Shown here: one piece after another, positions 1-11,207 of the stretch
Layout: the number at the start of each line of letters is the position of its first letter
How positions within the stretch are numbered: position 1 is the first letter of the stretch
The notes under the pieces: generated by a model
Told to the model about the DNA's origin: nothing
Seen by the model: the letters and a program-made list of their open reading frames with translations, nothing else
The model's database searches: none
Position numbers and translations under genes: made by a program
DNA from: Elysia marginata
Lineage: Eukaryota; Mollusca; Gastropoda; Plakobranchidae
NCBI GenBank assembly: GCA_019649035.1
Contig: BMAT01011507.1
Span: 10,256-32,887, forward strand
Length of the DNA: 22,632 nt
Direction of reading: 5' to 3'

Positions 1-479
1 GTATCGTTTTTGTGTAATATTGCCATTTATTTGAGTAGCCATGATTTGTCTTAGATATCTTTCAAGCTAGAACAGTCACATAAATATCAGTCTCTATAAG
101 CTGGAGAAAAAAAATCTGTGACTTTTACATTTACATGCCCTTAAAATCAATATTTTTCAGTCCATTTTATGTTTTGTTTTGTTCTTTACAACATATTGTG
201 AGATAGAGAGAACCAGCTGTAGGGACATCTTCTTTCCTTTTTTAAGAGAGAGAGAGAGAGGGGGGGGGGGAGAATGCGAAGGCAATATAAACATTTTGTT
301 GTTTTTAAGCTCAATTGAGCGCATACGTGTTCAATTTTTGAAGAGTGAGAAAATAGGCGAATCACTGTATGGTTTTTAGAGTGGAGTAATGCTGTGAAAC
401 TTCTAATATCATTGACATTCTCTTTCATAAGAGCCTTCAATCTTTTATTTTCCTTTTACTGCAAAATTCTTCCTCTCAG
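1..479. other. Intron upstream of the first visible exon
   Basis: No coding exon with matching phase was found. It holds a GA run followed by 11 G (about 246-270) and ends in a pyrimidine-rich stretch that serves the acceptor at 479. Because exon 1 enters in phase 1, this is taken to be intron. Confidence 0.6.
246..270. repeat. GA microsatellite plus G homopolymer
   Basis: About eight GA units directly followed by a run of 11 G. Simple repeat in non-coding DNA. Confidence 0.9.
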
Positions 480-621
480 CCCCAAGCAGCAGCCAAGTTC
501 TCAAAAAAGGTTTTATAGTGCCGTTTTGCACTGACTTAACATCGCTGGTCTCCGGAAGTGGGCACATAGTGTCACCAAAGTTTCAAGATGGAGGTCCCTA
601 TCCTGCACCAATGTTTTTGTG
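480..621 (+). CDS. Protease exon 1 (of those visible): N-terminal half of CUB1
   Basis: The acceptor ends in TTCCTCTCAG after a long pyrimidine tract; the donor is GTATGT. The exon enters in phase 1 and leaves in phase 2 (142 nt). It encodes residues 1-46, including the first CUB cysteine (Cys16, in PFCTDL) and the CUB signature SGSGHIVSP. The exon ends with TG, which joins the C of the next exon to make Cys47. That gives the diagnostic Cys-Trp pair of CUB domains and is strong support for this junction. The entry phase shows at least one more coding exon upstream. Confidence 0.85.
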
Positions 622-3600
622 GTATGTAAAAGTTTTTGTGTACATTTAATTCTAGAAATTACTTAGATAGATGACTAACGTACTATTATATTCGTGTCAA
701 ATAATAGGTACTCTTGAACAGCTGCTATCCCTCGATACTTTACCAGATCGACAGAAATACATCAATATAGATTACTTTAACAGGCAAGAGAGATGCATTA
801 AACTTATAAATAATATGGCATGTCTTCAAGAGTTCATTTTTATAAGATCATAACATACAAAAAAGTATTCAAAAAACAAACATCTTCTTGACTGTAAACG
901 TAATCATTTATGTATCTGACCTGTTAAAGTAGATATCGATATATTTCTGTCGACCTTGCAAAGTCTCGAGGGATTGTAGTTGTTCAATAGTACTAAAATT
1001 TAGCACTGTATAATAACAACAAGGTTGTTGGGGTTCACTGGATGAGACGCGGCAAATAATTGTGACTTCAATCCCAAAAGCCCAGCTAAAGTCAGAAATT
1101 TTCATTTTTAAACACTATGGCTGACCAGAAAGTATAAAACTTCAGCAACAGTATGCAAAAAACAGCATGCATTTATCTTTAGCATTTTCTTATTATGAAT
1201 TTTCAAAGGAAGGAGATTTGATCGATTTTTAGGAGTTTTAAACTGAGGAAATGACTGTAGCTCTGAATGGGACTGGGCGACTTTAGCTGGATTTTTGGGA
1301 TTAGGATCCAATATATGTACTGTAATATTCAAAATGTGATGTTTTCCCTCTTCCAATTGTATTCCGCAGGTGTGAGGAATTTGCCAGGGTCGATATAAAG
1401 ATATTAAAACCTACATAGAATTAAGGGCAAAACTTCCCATTTCAGTTTTGCCACGTTTTGGGTTCCGGTGAAAATATTACTATAAATATTACCCTTAATA
1501 AAAACAAACGTTTATATATCTTGGTTTCTACATCGACTAATATTTTAAATGATAATTTTATTATGATTGGTATTTAATGTGAGTCCCTAAAACAAATTGT
1601 AGGTGGAAACACCAGTCGAGTTCACATACCTCGAACCTGGCCAATTCAATATTTTCTTTGTTTAAACTACATTCAGAACACCAATTTTCTTTTTCATTTT
1701 CAATGTATACCGATAACCCAGTTCTTGGATAATTTGAATTTAAATTTTGTTCCCAAAGGGATTCGAAGTATCCGAAGTGGACAGTAAAAGCTTTAACTGG
1801 ATCAGTTTGTCTATTACTTTTATCAGCTGGCGTATTCAAGTGCAACAGGGCTACTCGATCGCTTTTGAATTCGGACACTTGGATGTGGGAACCATCATTG
1901 CTGGTCAGGGCTGCAGAGATGGTTGGGTCAAACTCTATGACGGTCCCTCTGATCAGTCGCCAGTGATTGGTCAGTATTGCGGCTCGCAGATCCTGCCAGG
2001 GCAGGTAATGAGCACGGGAACCACGATGTATGTGGAGATATACGTGACCACTAATAGCAACAACCAGAGAGGTTTCAACGCACAGTACTTTGCTGTCAGA
2101 ACAGGTGAGAATTTATTTTTGTAATTAATTTCTCAGTGAGTATGTTTCGCGACCAGTGCAAATGACTAGGGTGTAAAAAATTGTAATTTGAGAAAACGCC
2201 CTAAGAAAAAAAGATTTTTTTTTTGTGTGTGTCTGTATTAAAATTGAAAAGGGTTCGTTATAAGTTTACACACATATTGCTCATATTGTTATGCAATTTT
2301 AACGTCTAAAACTCAGAAAATACATTCTTAAAATATCAACGCTTTCTATAATAAAAATTGCGACATCGGACTCATTTGAACAGGCTGCGGGACAATTAAT
2401 CATTAAATAGGTGTGACTTTAATTATTTTTTGGTTGTATCATGCTTTCTACGATTGGTTGTAAAATTGTTTATTCTAGAAGTGTTAAAAGGGAGCTAATT
2501 TATTTTGAAAAGAAGCTGAAATCTTCAACTTCCTAATATTTCTCATTCCAGTTGTGGGTCTCGGGGTTAGAGCAAAGGTCCGACAACACGGCGTTTAGTT
2601 CTCTGGAAAGGAGGACATGTATTTACCTTTCCGAACTCAGGCGTAAAATGGGTGAAAAAAGATCATGTCTGTATGCTAGAGTGATGCGCTTTTACTGTTG
2701 CTCTTCTGTGAGCACAAAAGCAAATTAACTGGTTGGTAATGTACTCTCGAGGGGAAGCCATGTAGAGCTATTGGAGCATTTTAATGGATTAGGCACTAAA
2801 AAAACGCTCTTTAATTTACTTTTTACTCCCTATACAGTGACGACCACCACCACCAGTGGGCCGCCTGTGCCAGGATGTGACGGAGAACCTCTCGTGCTGA
2901 CTTCGGATAGTGGTGTAGTGACCAGTCCAGGGTATGGAGATGGTCAGTTTTACCGCACCAACCGTTTCTGTGAATGGGTTTTGCTTGGAGAACCCGGAGA
3001 GGTTTTCAAGATCAGTTTTTCCAACTTTATGCTCGAGCAATCCCCGACTTGCGAGTATGATTATTTTAGTATTTCTGATGCCATGGACGTCTCGGAAGAG
3101 AGTTTAACAAGTGACTTAAGTACATGTACCGTGAATTCTACCCTAAGCAACGTTACATGGACTACTAATACATCAGCCTGGAATGAGAGTAGATCTAATA
3201 CAATCTTCAACAAGACGAGCACATTGCTCAACGTATGCGGCTACCACCTACCTTACGACGTGGAGACGAACAGTCACATTGCAGTGCTAACATTCCATAG
3301 CGATGGGCAGGTCGGGGGAAAAGGTTTCAACTTGACTTTCATCAAAACGAAACCAACGTGTGAGTTTGTGTTAAAAGTATCTTGGTATACTGCTAATGAT
3401 GATAGACACTCTACGCTATAGCCTGCGTTAATGTCATCAATTATCTATGACAGTTATCGCTGTAGAATGGACTTTGTGCTTAAAAGTATTTTTTTTCATT
3501 TTTGCAGGGCAGGGCCTAAAAAATCTAGAAACGTCAACTGCTAGGTATATCCTAAATGGTTCTGAGCTAAATCTTTAGTGCATCTTGATAAGCAATACTA

Positions 3601-6600
3601 AAAACCAATCTCTTCCGCCTTCCTTTTTGAGCATTGCACACATTTTCTGTGTCACAATAGAAAAACATGCCACATAAAGACGTGAGCAACCTGCAATTCC
3701 AACTGTACCACACAAATAGGTGCCGAAAAAAGCGGAAGCTAATAGTCTTCAAAAGGCGGAACAGACTGGTGTTTAGTACTGTTTACTACGATGCAGGAGA
3801 GATTTAACACAGAACCATTAAGATTCTGTTTACGAGATAGATATTTTTAAGAAGAAGAATTTTTTGCATGGGCATGAGCAATTTACAATTGCGTCACAAC
3901 TCGTAATTGCAACACATCAACATATCGAAAAGCTAAGGTTCCCTATTTATTCACTTCATATAAATAAGTACTAGGATGCTTTATCCTGTATATTTTACCT
4001 CAGGCTTGCATGGGTTGACAATTATGCCGCAATAAAAGGTTAACGGTTGGATGTTGGGGTGGGGTTTTTTTTATCTACAGAGAAAATAGAGACAATGTGA
4101 AATGAATCTGTCAAAACAGGTGATGAGCGAAATTTGCTAAATCATGGTTTCATTTTACAAATCTTCCCGTGACATTCAAAGTGCAGAACCCTATCTGTAG
4201 TATAAACTATATGGGGAGATACTGCACTTCGATCGTCACGAGCAGAAATAATGAGGATCAGTTCTAGGTTTTGGGGGAAGGTCAGCCTAAAATGGAGACA
4301 TATACATGAAATGTTTTAAAAATTTATAAATCATTCGCAAGTGATAGTCTCTGTTTGAAATTTTGCTCATTTGATTAATCAGCGAGGTAGATCTCTTGTT
4401 TCTTTATTCATTTCATAACCAGTAAAGTGTGGGGAGGAGGAGTTTCGGTGTGGCAACAACGAGAAGTGTATTAACTGGACTCAGGTCTGTGACAACACCA
4501 ACCATTGTCGGGACGGCAGTGATGAGCTCGTATGCCGTAAGTTGACCACAATAATCCGATGGTTCTCGTTTATCCCATGAGCACTCAGACAAAGAATTTT
4601 CTCAACGTTATCATAGAATTTATAATAGATCTAGATCTAGAATCTGGTTTAAGTGTCCAAAATTTATCTTATATCTAGATATATAAAGGTAATTTCTTTG
4701 GTAATGGTTTATCAAGGAAACCCATGTAAAACGCCTAGATCATTTGAGTGTATTTGGGTGCTATATATAAATACGCTCTTTATTAAACGTTTAACTAATA
4801 AGTTGCTCCGAATCATTTCATCACAAATAATTATCTAAGCTTGTTTGCCCTCTACCGACAGCGTCTTCCGGTTCCTGTGGTCTGCCTGCCATCCTGCCTA
4901 TCGGATCTCGAGTTGTTGGAGGTAGCGAGGCGCCCAGGGGAGCTTGGCCGTGGACAGTGTCCATCTTGGACTCTCACAACCAGGCACACAGATGTGGGGC
5001 AACCTTGGTGCTGCCTCAGTGGGTCCTTTCGGCGGCTCACTGCTTCACCAGGTAACTTTTAGATAGTTGAAATACAAAGGCAAGATTTAACAACGAATTA
5101 ATTTGCATGACATCAATAGCAGTGAGCACTTGTAGAAAGTCCTTACGTAAATACTGTATATACGTTCGGTTCAGGCCAATTTCAGCTAATTTATTAATTC
5201 AGGAATTTCTGAGAAATCAAAGTAATTGAACGAATTGGTTTATTTCCATAATGTTTCCTGCTCATGATGAGTGGTTATATTTCGTTTACAAAAACTGATT
5301 TCTTTGACATGGAATACTCAGTACTCAGCTTAAAATTGATAGCTTGGGAGTCTAGACTTACCAACTTCAGCAAGCAATACTCATATTACTGTATTAGGCA
5401 AGTCTCGTTGCAGCGTTCAAAGACAAAAGTTTTTAAGATAGTCATAGATTCTGTTAATTTCTCAAAAAATGCATATAATCTGTTAAATTTTGCGCAGACG
5501 GATGTGTATCTCTTAACATCTTGCAATCAATAGATATAGGTTATCTGATCTGTTTTAAGATGTGCTTGAGTACTTTGGAGTTTTACTAGCTTTGATATGT
5601 TGTGTGGTGTTCCAGGAAAATCCTTTACAAGACACACATTGCACGTTTCTGGAAATTGTTTCAGCCTATTGGCTGAAGTTTTTGTGTATCAAATAAGCAG
5701 AAAGAATTCGTCCAAAAACATCCGCAACAACAAAAATAAAATCAGTAATAGTTGTAAGAGTAGCAGCAACAGCACCGATAGACACAAATTATAAAAACAA
5801 CACTAAGAAAACAAAGCCTAAAGTCAATGTGAATTTCAGGAAAGCGTCATATCAAATAAAACATTCAATTTTGGACTGTTTTTTTTTTTAGCAAGAACAG
5901 AAACAATCACCGAAATGGTCAGCAAGGTACAACACAATGTATGTGAAATCCAGGAAAGCATCACCAATTGATTCATTCAATCATCTCTATGGGCTGTTTT
6001 GATAACAAGGCAGACAGTGTAAGCGTCATGCTTCTCTCCAACCCCCAGGGAATACAACCGCGACTACACGGGCTATTCTGTGCGGGCAGGCAGACACAAC
6101 CTCCACATTGCGGACCGCCATGAGCAGACTGTCCGGATAGCAGAAGTGTTTTCCCGCCGAGACTTTGTACAGCAATGGTCGGTCAACGATATCGCCTTAG
6201 TTCGATTAAAGGTGAGTGATACAGGTTTTTTATTCATGTGTGTGTTTTTGTATTGCCTTATTTTACTCAATATAGTTGCTCTGGTCGGATGTTGCGTAGC
6301 TCGCGAGTTGCTTTTTTTTTACAGTCTGGTTTGGAAGCTTTAACAGCTCATGTTCGTTGGTATCTTGTTAGTCAGATTAGAGGTCAGAACTAGTTTGTGA
6401 ATCTTTTTTTTTTTTTTTTGGCATCGCCTCATTTTACTCAATTTTCTTCCCTTTGTTCGTTGCTGCTGGAATGTGACCTTATTTTTCAAGTCTGGTTTGA
6501 AAAAACCATTATTTCCATTTTTAAAAAAAAGATATATTAAAGAAAATCCTATCTTGAACGAAATATATGTGCCTTTTTCCTCATGAAGTATTTATTCTTA

Positions 6601-9600
6601 AATTTGGAAAGAGCAAAGGGCTGGGTTTAAGTATAGACGGCTGATACAAATTGTAGGCCTTAACGAGATATTGTCGTCTTTACTAAGCAAAATAAAACTC
6701 TGCTTACCATTAAATGAGTTGAAAAATGTGATGGAATCGAATGAAGTCTGGTCATGTTTAAACAAATAAGCAAGAAATATTCATATTATTGATGTAACAA
6801 CAGAAACATAAAAGGATTACATAATGTTTGTCATTTAAGTTTTTCTGTTTTTAATTGGCCAGGATCCTTTTGTTATGACAGATTACGTCAGAACCGTTTG
6901 CCTTCCCAGTTCACCAGTAGAAACCGGAAGTCAATGTTATCTGGCCGGATGGGGCGAAACACTCAGTGAGCAATGCATTCTGGATATTTATTAAATTCAG
7001 AATATGATGAGATTTTTGTAAGAAACTCAGGTTGATATACACAACTTTTTCATTTCTTTTTACTGGTGATGCGCATGGGTAAACGCAAGGGGATTTACTC
7101 CCTGTTATTTTCTTTACGCTCGTAAACAGTATGATACATTTACAAAAAGGTACACATGAATTATGGTTGTTTTCAATTTTCAAATGTCAATGCCAAAACG
7201 CAAATAGAAAAAAACAGTTCATTAGGGTAACTTGAAATTATACTGCTCTCGAATTTAAGTAAGAGCTTATCGAACGCTAAAATTGTCTACTTTTATGCTC
7301 TATTGTAATTTATTTGTTATTACCTTCAAACAAACATTTGTGGACGTGCAAACCCACGTACACCAGCAAGATGGGTGACGGATTATTATTTAGATAAGCT
7401 TTACAAAGACCAGTTTTTTTTTAATCAAAGCAATTGTTGATCATTTCACCAGACACTTGCTGTGCTAACAGCTTGAAGCAAGCGCTTTTGCCCGTTATCA
7501 ACAGCACGGTGTGCGCAGGTGCAGATTTTTACGGTTCCAGGTTCCGTGAACATATGTTTTGCGCTGGATACGTGGATGGAGGCGTCGATGCTTGTGGGGT
7601 AATTAGCCTATTTCTGAAATTAACTGATGTTACATAAGCTTTTTCTTCTTTGTTTTTTTAATATTCGCAACTGTTGCGCAACTGATATTTCGGCACTAGA
7701 GAGGCATTTTAAACGTGATCGCAACACTGCAATAGTCTTTGACAACCTGTTCAAAACCGATTGGAAGTCGTGAAGAACTAACAAAGTTTTAATCTTACTG
7801 TAGTGTGGCAATTGCTGCATCAAAATAAGGCTAACAACTATGGGAAAAGCATATTAGAGACCTTTAGCACACGCACCGTGTCTCACTACGCGTACGTGAA
7901 AATCGGGAAAGCAGATTGAGAGACTATAAAAATAATGAAACCAGTTTCTAAAAATAGACCCACAGACGTTCGCGTCATACTCACGCGCTGCTGCTTAAAG
8001 TCTGTAATATCGTCTTTTATCAGACTTTCACGTGTGCAATCAACCTGATTAGAGTTAATTCATTCAATTCATTAATTATAGTTCATAGCAAAGCATAGTA
8101 AATCATGATTGACTTTAATATAGATAATAATAATAAAATTAATAATAATAATAATAGTATTAATAATAGAAAAAGAAGAAGATTTACAACAACAAAAATG
8201 AAATTTATTGGTATGGCGCCTAAGACTATGCAAAAGTAGCTATAGTCGCAAACATTTGATATGACCATCATCCAAACATATCAACACAAGACACTATTTA
8301 CATTCACAAAAATATGAGTCTGTGACTTATGGAGTAAACAGACATGTTTTGAGACTTGTTTTAAACTTAGGTTATGATACAATCAAAAGTAAGTTTAATT
8401 TTGTAAGGGAGCTTCGCAGGAGTGAAACACCTCCCACAAATCATACAAAAAAACTTCCTTAGGTATATCGAAGACAGTAAGTTGGTTGCTTGATCTTAGA
8501 GACCGTGCTGCTATGTCACCTCTGACAAGATTTTGCAAATATGATGCGGCACAGTATGTTATTGATACTTCTATAGCAACCTGCATAAAAGACCAACCTT
8601 ATTAACTTTCTCACTTGACTTAGTGCGTCCTGCATCTAAGTCATTCCATAGGGACGTCTCAGCATCTTCTCGTTATCTTGTAGGTAGCCTTGCTCCACTG
8701 TTTTCTCTGCCATGCGATGTTTCTCAGGTTGCTGAGGTCTTGCTGGTTTTCTGGAGATGATTGTGCTGATATTCCTTAGAGAGATCATTATCAAGAACAA
8801 TGTTAGGGCTGTCAGAAGTTGTCCTCTTTATTTATTCCCTCGTGCACGAAAAAAACTTGCATAATCCTAACTCGGAAAGTTCTTGAGCGCGTATACGCCA
8901 TCGTCTAAAAAAAGGACCTAGAGTCATATATAAAACTGATTTATCACTTTATTATTGAAGAATATAAGTATAATACATAAATTTAGTAATGAAAGCGCAG
9001 GTTGTGTAATAAAATGTACTACCAAAGTTCCACTTTGGAGGAAGTTCATATACGGTTACTTGGGGCTGCTAACAATAAAGCCCTTATTACAAAAATGCTA
9101 ACGTATTATTCTACGAATAAACCTGATTATGAAACCGTTTCTTAAGTAGGTCTCCAATGGCTAGCGAAAAACTGTATTTTGATGTCATATTTTTCTCATA
9201 ACTAATCGTAGAAATTCGTTTTGTGTGGAAACTTACAGTATAAAGTATTATTTGACACGAACTCGTTTTCGGCCCGAAATCAAAGCAAATGCGGGCATTT
9301 AGGAGAATTATACAGCAGATTGAAGGAACTTTATCCACATTGAATGAGGAATAATAAAAAAATTTTCATGTTTCAATTATTTTGAAGGAACACACTCACA
9401 CACACACACCATCACACACATGCATACTCTCAGCGCCCATGCTTGTGATTGTTTCAGAAAAAATGTTTTCTGTCTCGGCGGGTAGAACATAAAACTGCTA
9501 AAGAGAGTTTCATAACGGTAAAAAGACAGCTAATGAGGTGTTTATGTTGCCAAGATATTTTGTGCTCTGAGAAAAGTTTTAATGAACTCACTGAATGGCA

Positions 9601-11171
9601 TGTGGTGTAAAAATGTTTGTAAAAAAGGGATATTTTGGAGCCTTATGCCCACGTTTTTGGATCTAATGCTCATGTAATTTTTTTTAAAATCCCGGATTAA
9701 TTTGGACTGGGAACCTTGTTTTAATTACTCTAGCTACAAAGCTAGGACCCTAACGCTCTCTTTGCCAGCTACTCAGGGCAATGGTTGATGCACTTTAACT
9801 TTTAAATTTTGTGATTTTCCTTGTGAAAATCTTCTCCCTTAAAGAAAGAAAAGTGCCATCACTGTCACATAATTTAATGATCCTCATTAGTAAGACAATA
9901 GACTTGCCACATCGTTAGAAACTTGAACAAAAACAGACTCGCGAGGCTACGTTTTTTTCTCGGTTAAAGTTATGGTGTACACCTACTTGTTTAAGAATAG
10001 CTGTAAACAGGGTGGAATGATGAAGGAAACATAATTAAGCCGTTGTCACGATTTGTATACTAATTACTTTCTTTTTTCGAGATGGAAGACTAGTTTCTAG
10101 AAATTAGAACATGTTTTTTTTCCAGTTACATGATTTGTCACGTCGTGACTTAATTAAACCATATTACCCACTATTTAATGAGTGCGAAAGCGCGAGGTTC
10201 TTGTTATTTAATTACGTTTTTTTCGTAATGGACGGCTGGTTTCGAGAAAGTAGAACGTTCTTTGTTTTGGATAATACAATCTGTTAATTCTTGACCTAAT
10301 TAAAACATAATTATTGTCCACCACTTTGATGAATCAGAAATTGCGAGGTTGTGAATATCTTACTTGTCTTAGTACTCATGTGATATAAGTCAGTCGTAAT
10401 GCTTAGACTTGGTCACTTAATCTAATTCCCAAATAAAAAAGGAACGTCTTAAAACAAAAGTCACTGCCCTGCTACCTTCATCTGGATCACGAATGAATGA
10501 AGGAATAAAAATAAGGAGATGCCACAAGGTAACGTTTTATCTGTGGATAAACAAAATGTCATTTATGGCTGTTTGACAACCGTACGCTTTTAGCCATTTC
10601 AATGAAAAGAAAAAACGGCAGGGGAAATATCGCACTGCATCATGTAAACATCAAATTCCCTCCACACACACCATACCAAATAATCAATACGAAATGTGCT
10701 TGCCCAAAAGTGTGCGAGTTTTAAAAAAAGGAGCCAATTAAAAGAAAAATTTTTCAAAGTAACTAGACTGAAGAGGACTTACCAATAGGTTCATTAAAGG
10801 CATTTTGTTCAGTCGTACTGGGCATAATTATTGGAGAGGCAAAATGTACTATAGCAAAATAGCCATTGCAAATTGCGAGCCAAATTTTATGAAAGATGAG
10901 GAAAAGAAAGGATTAATGAAAGTTTAGCATAGATTTGATCTGACATTATTTGTCTTTTTCTTCTCCTTTTTCTTTTTCTTCCTCTCCGCCTTCTTCTTCT
11001 TCTTCTTCTTCTTCTTCTTCTTCTTCTTCTTCTTCTTCTTCTTCTTCTTCTTCTTCTTCTTCTTCTTCTTCTTCTTCTTCTTCTTCTTCTTCTTTTTTTC
11101 TTCTTCCCCTTCTCTTTTATTCCCATTGTCCTCCTTTCCTTTCCATATTTTCCGAAGTTGCTTAATATAAC

Positions 11172-11207
<36 letters not shown>

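Larger units (their letters stand above)
7599..10990. other. Protease intron 8, 5' part
   Basis: The first 3.4 kb of the 3.72-kb phase-0 intron that separates pocket and serine exons. It contains a LINE 3' fragment (8118-8590), a CA-rich microsatellite (9391-9422) and a 150-bp tandem duplication (10053-10351). Positions 7620-8110, 8770-9390 and 9430-10050 hold nothing I can identify. Confidence 0.6.

Noticed and set aside
135-206. A 23-codon open frame MPLKSIFFSPFYVLFCSL followed by a GTGAGA donor, as a possible signal-peptide exon
   Set aside because: The donor would be phase 0, but exon 1 at 480 must be entered in phase 1; phase 0 entry hits a stop. There is also no clear hydrophobic core with a cleavage site.
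1561-1878. A 105-codon minus-strand open frame
   Set aside because: It overlaps the CUB1 exon antisense and shows no domain; judged a shadow.
4841-5062. An alternative frame through exon 5 giving a 73-residue Arg/Ser-rich product
   Set aside because: The frame used by the protease carries VVGG and AAHC motifs and matches phase on both sides; the other frame is a shadow.
5614-5636. A 23-bp block similar to 15147-15169 (GGAAAA, CCTTTACAAGACACA)
   Set aside because: Similarity stops at about 23 bp, with two or three mismatches; too short to call a dispersed repeat without a genome search.
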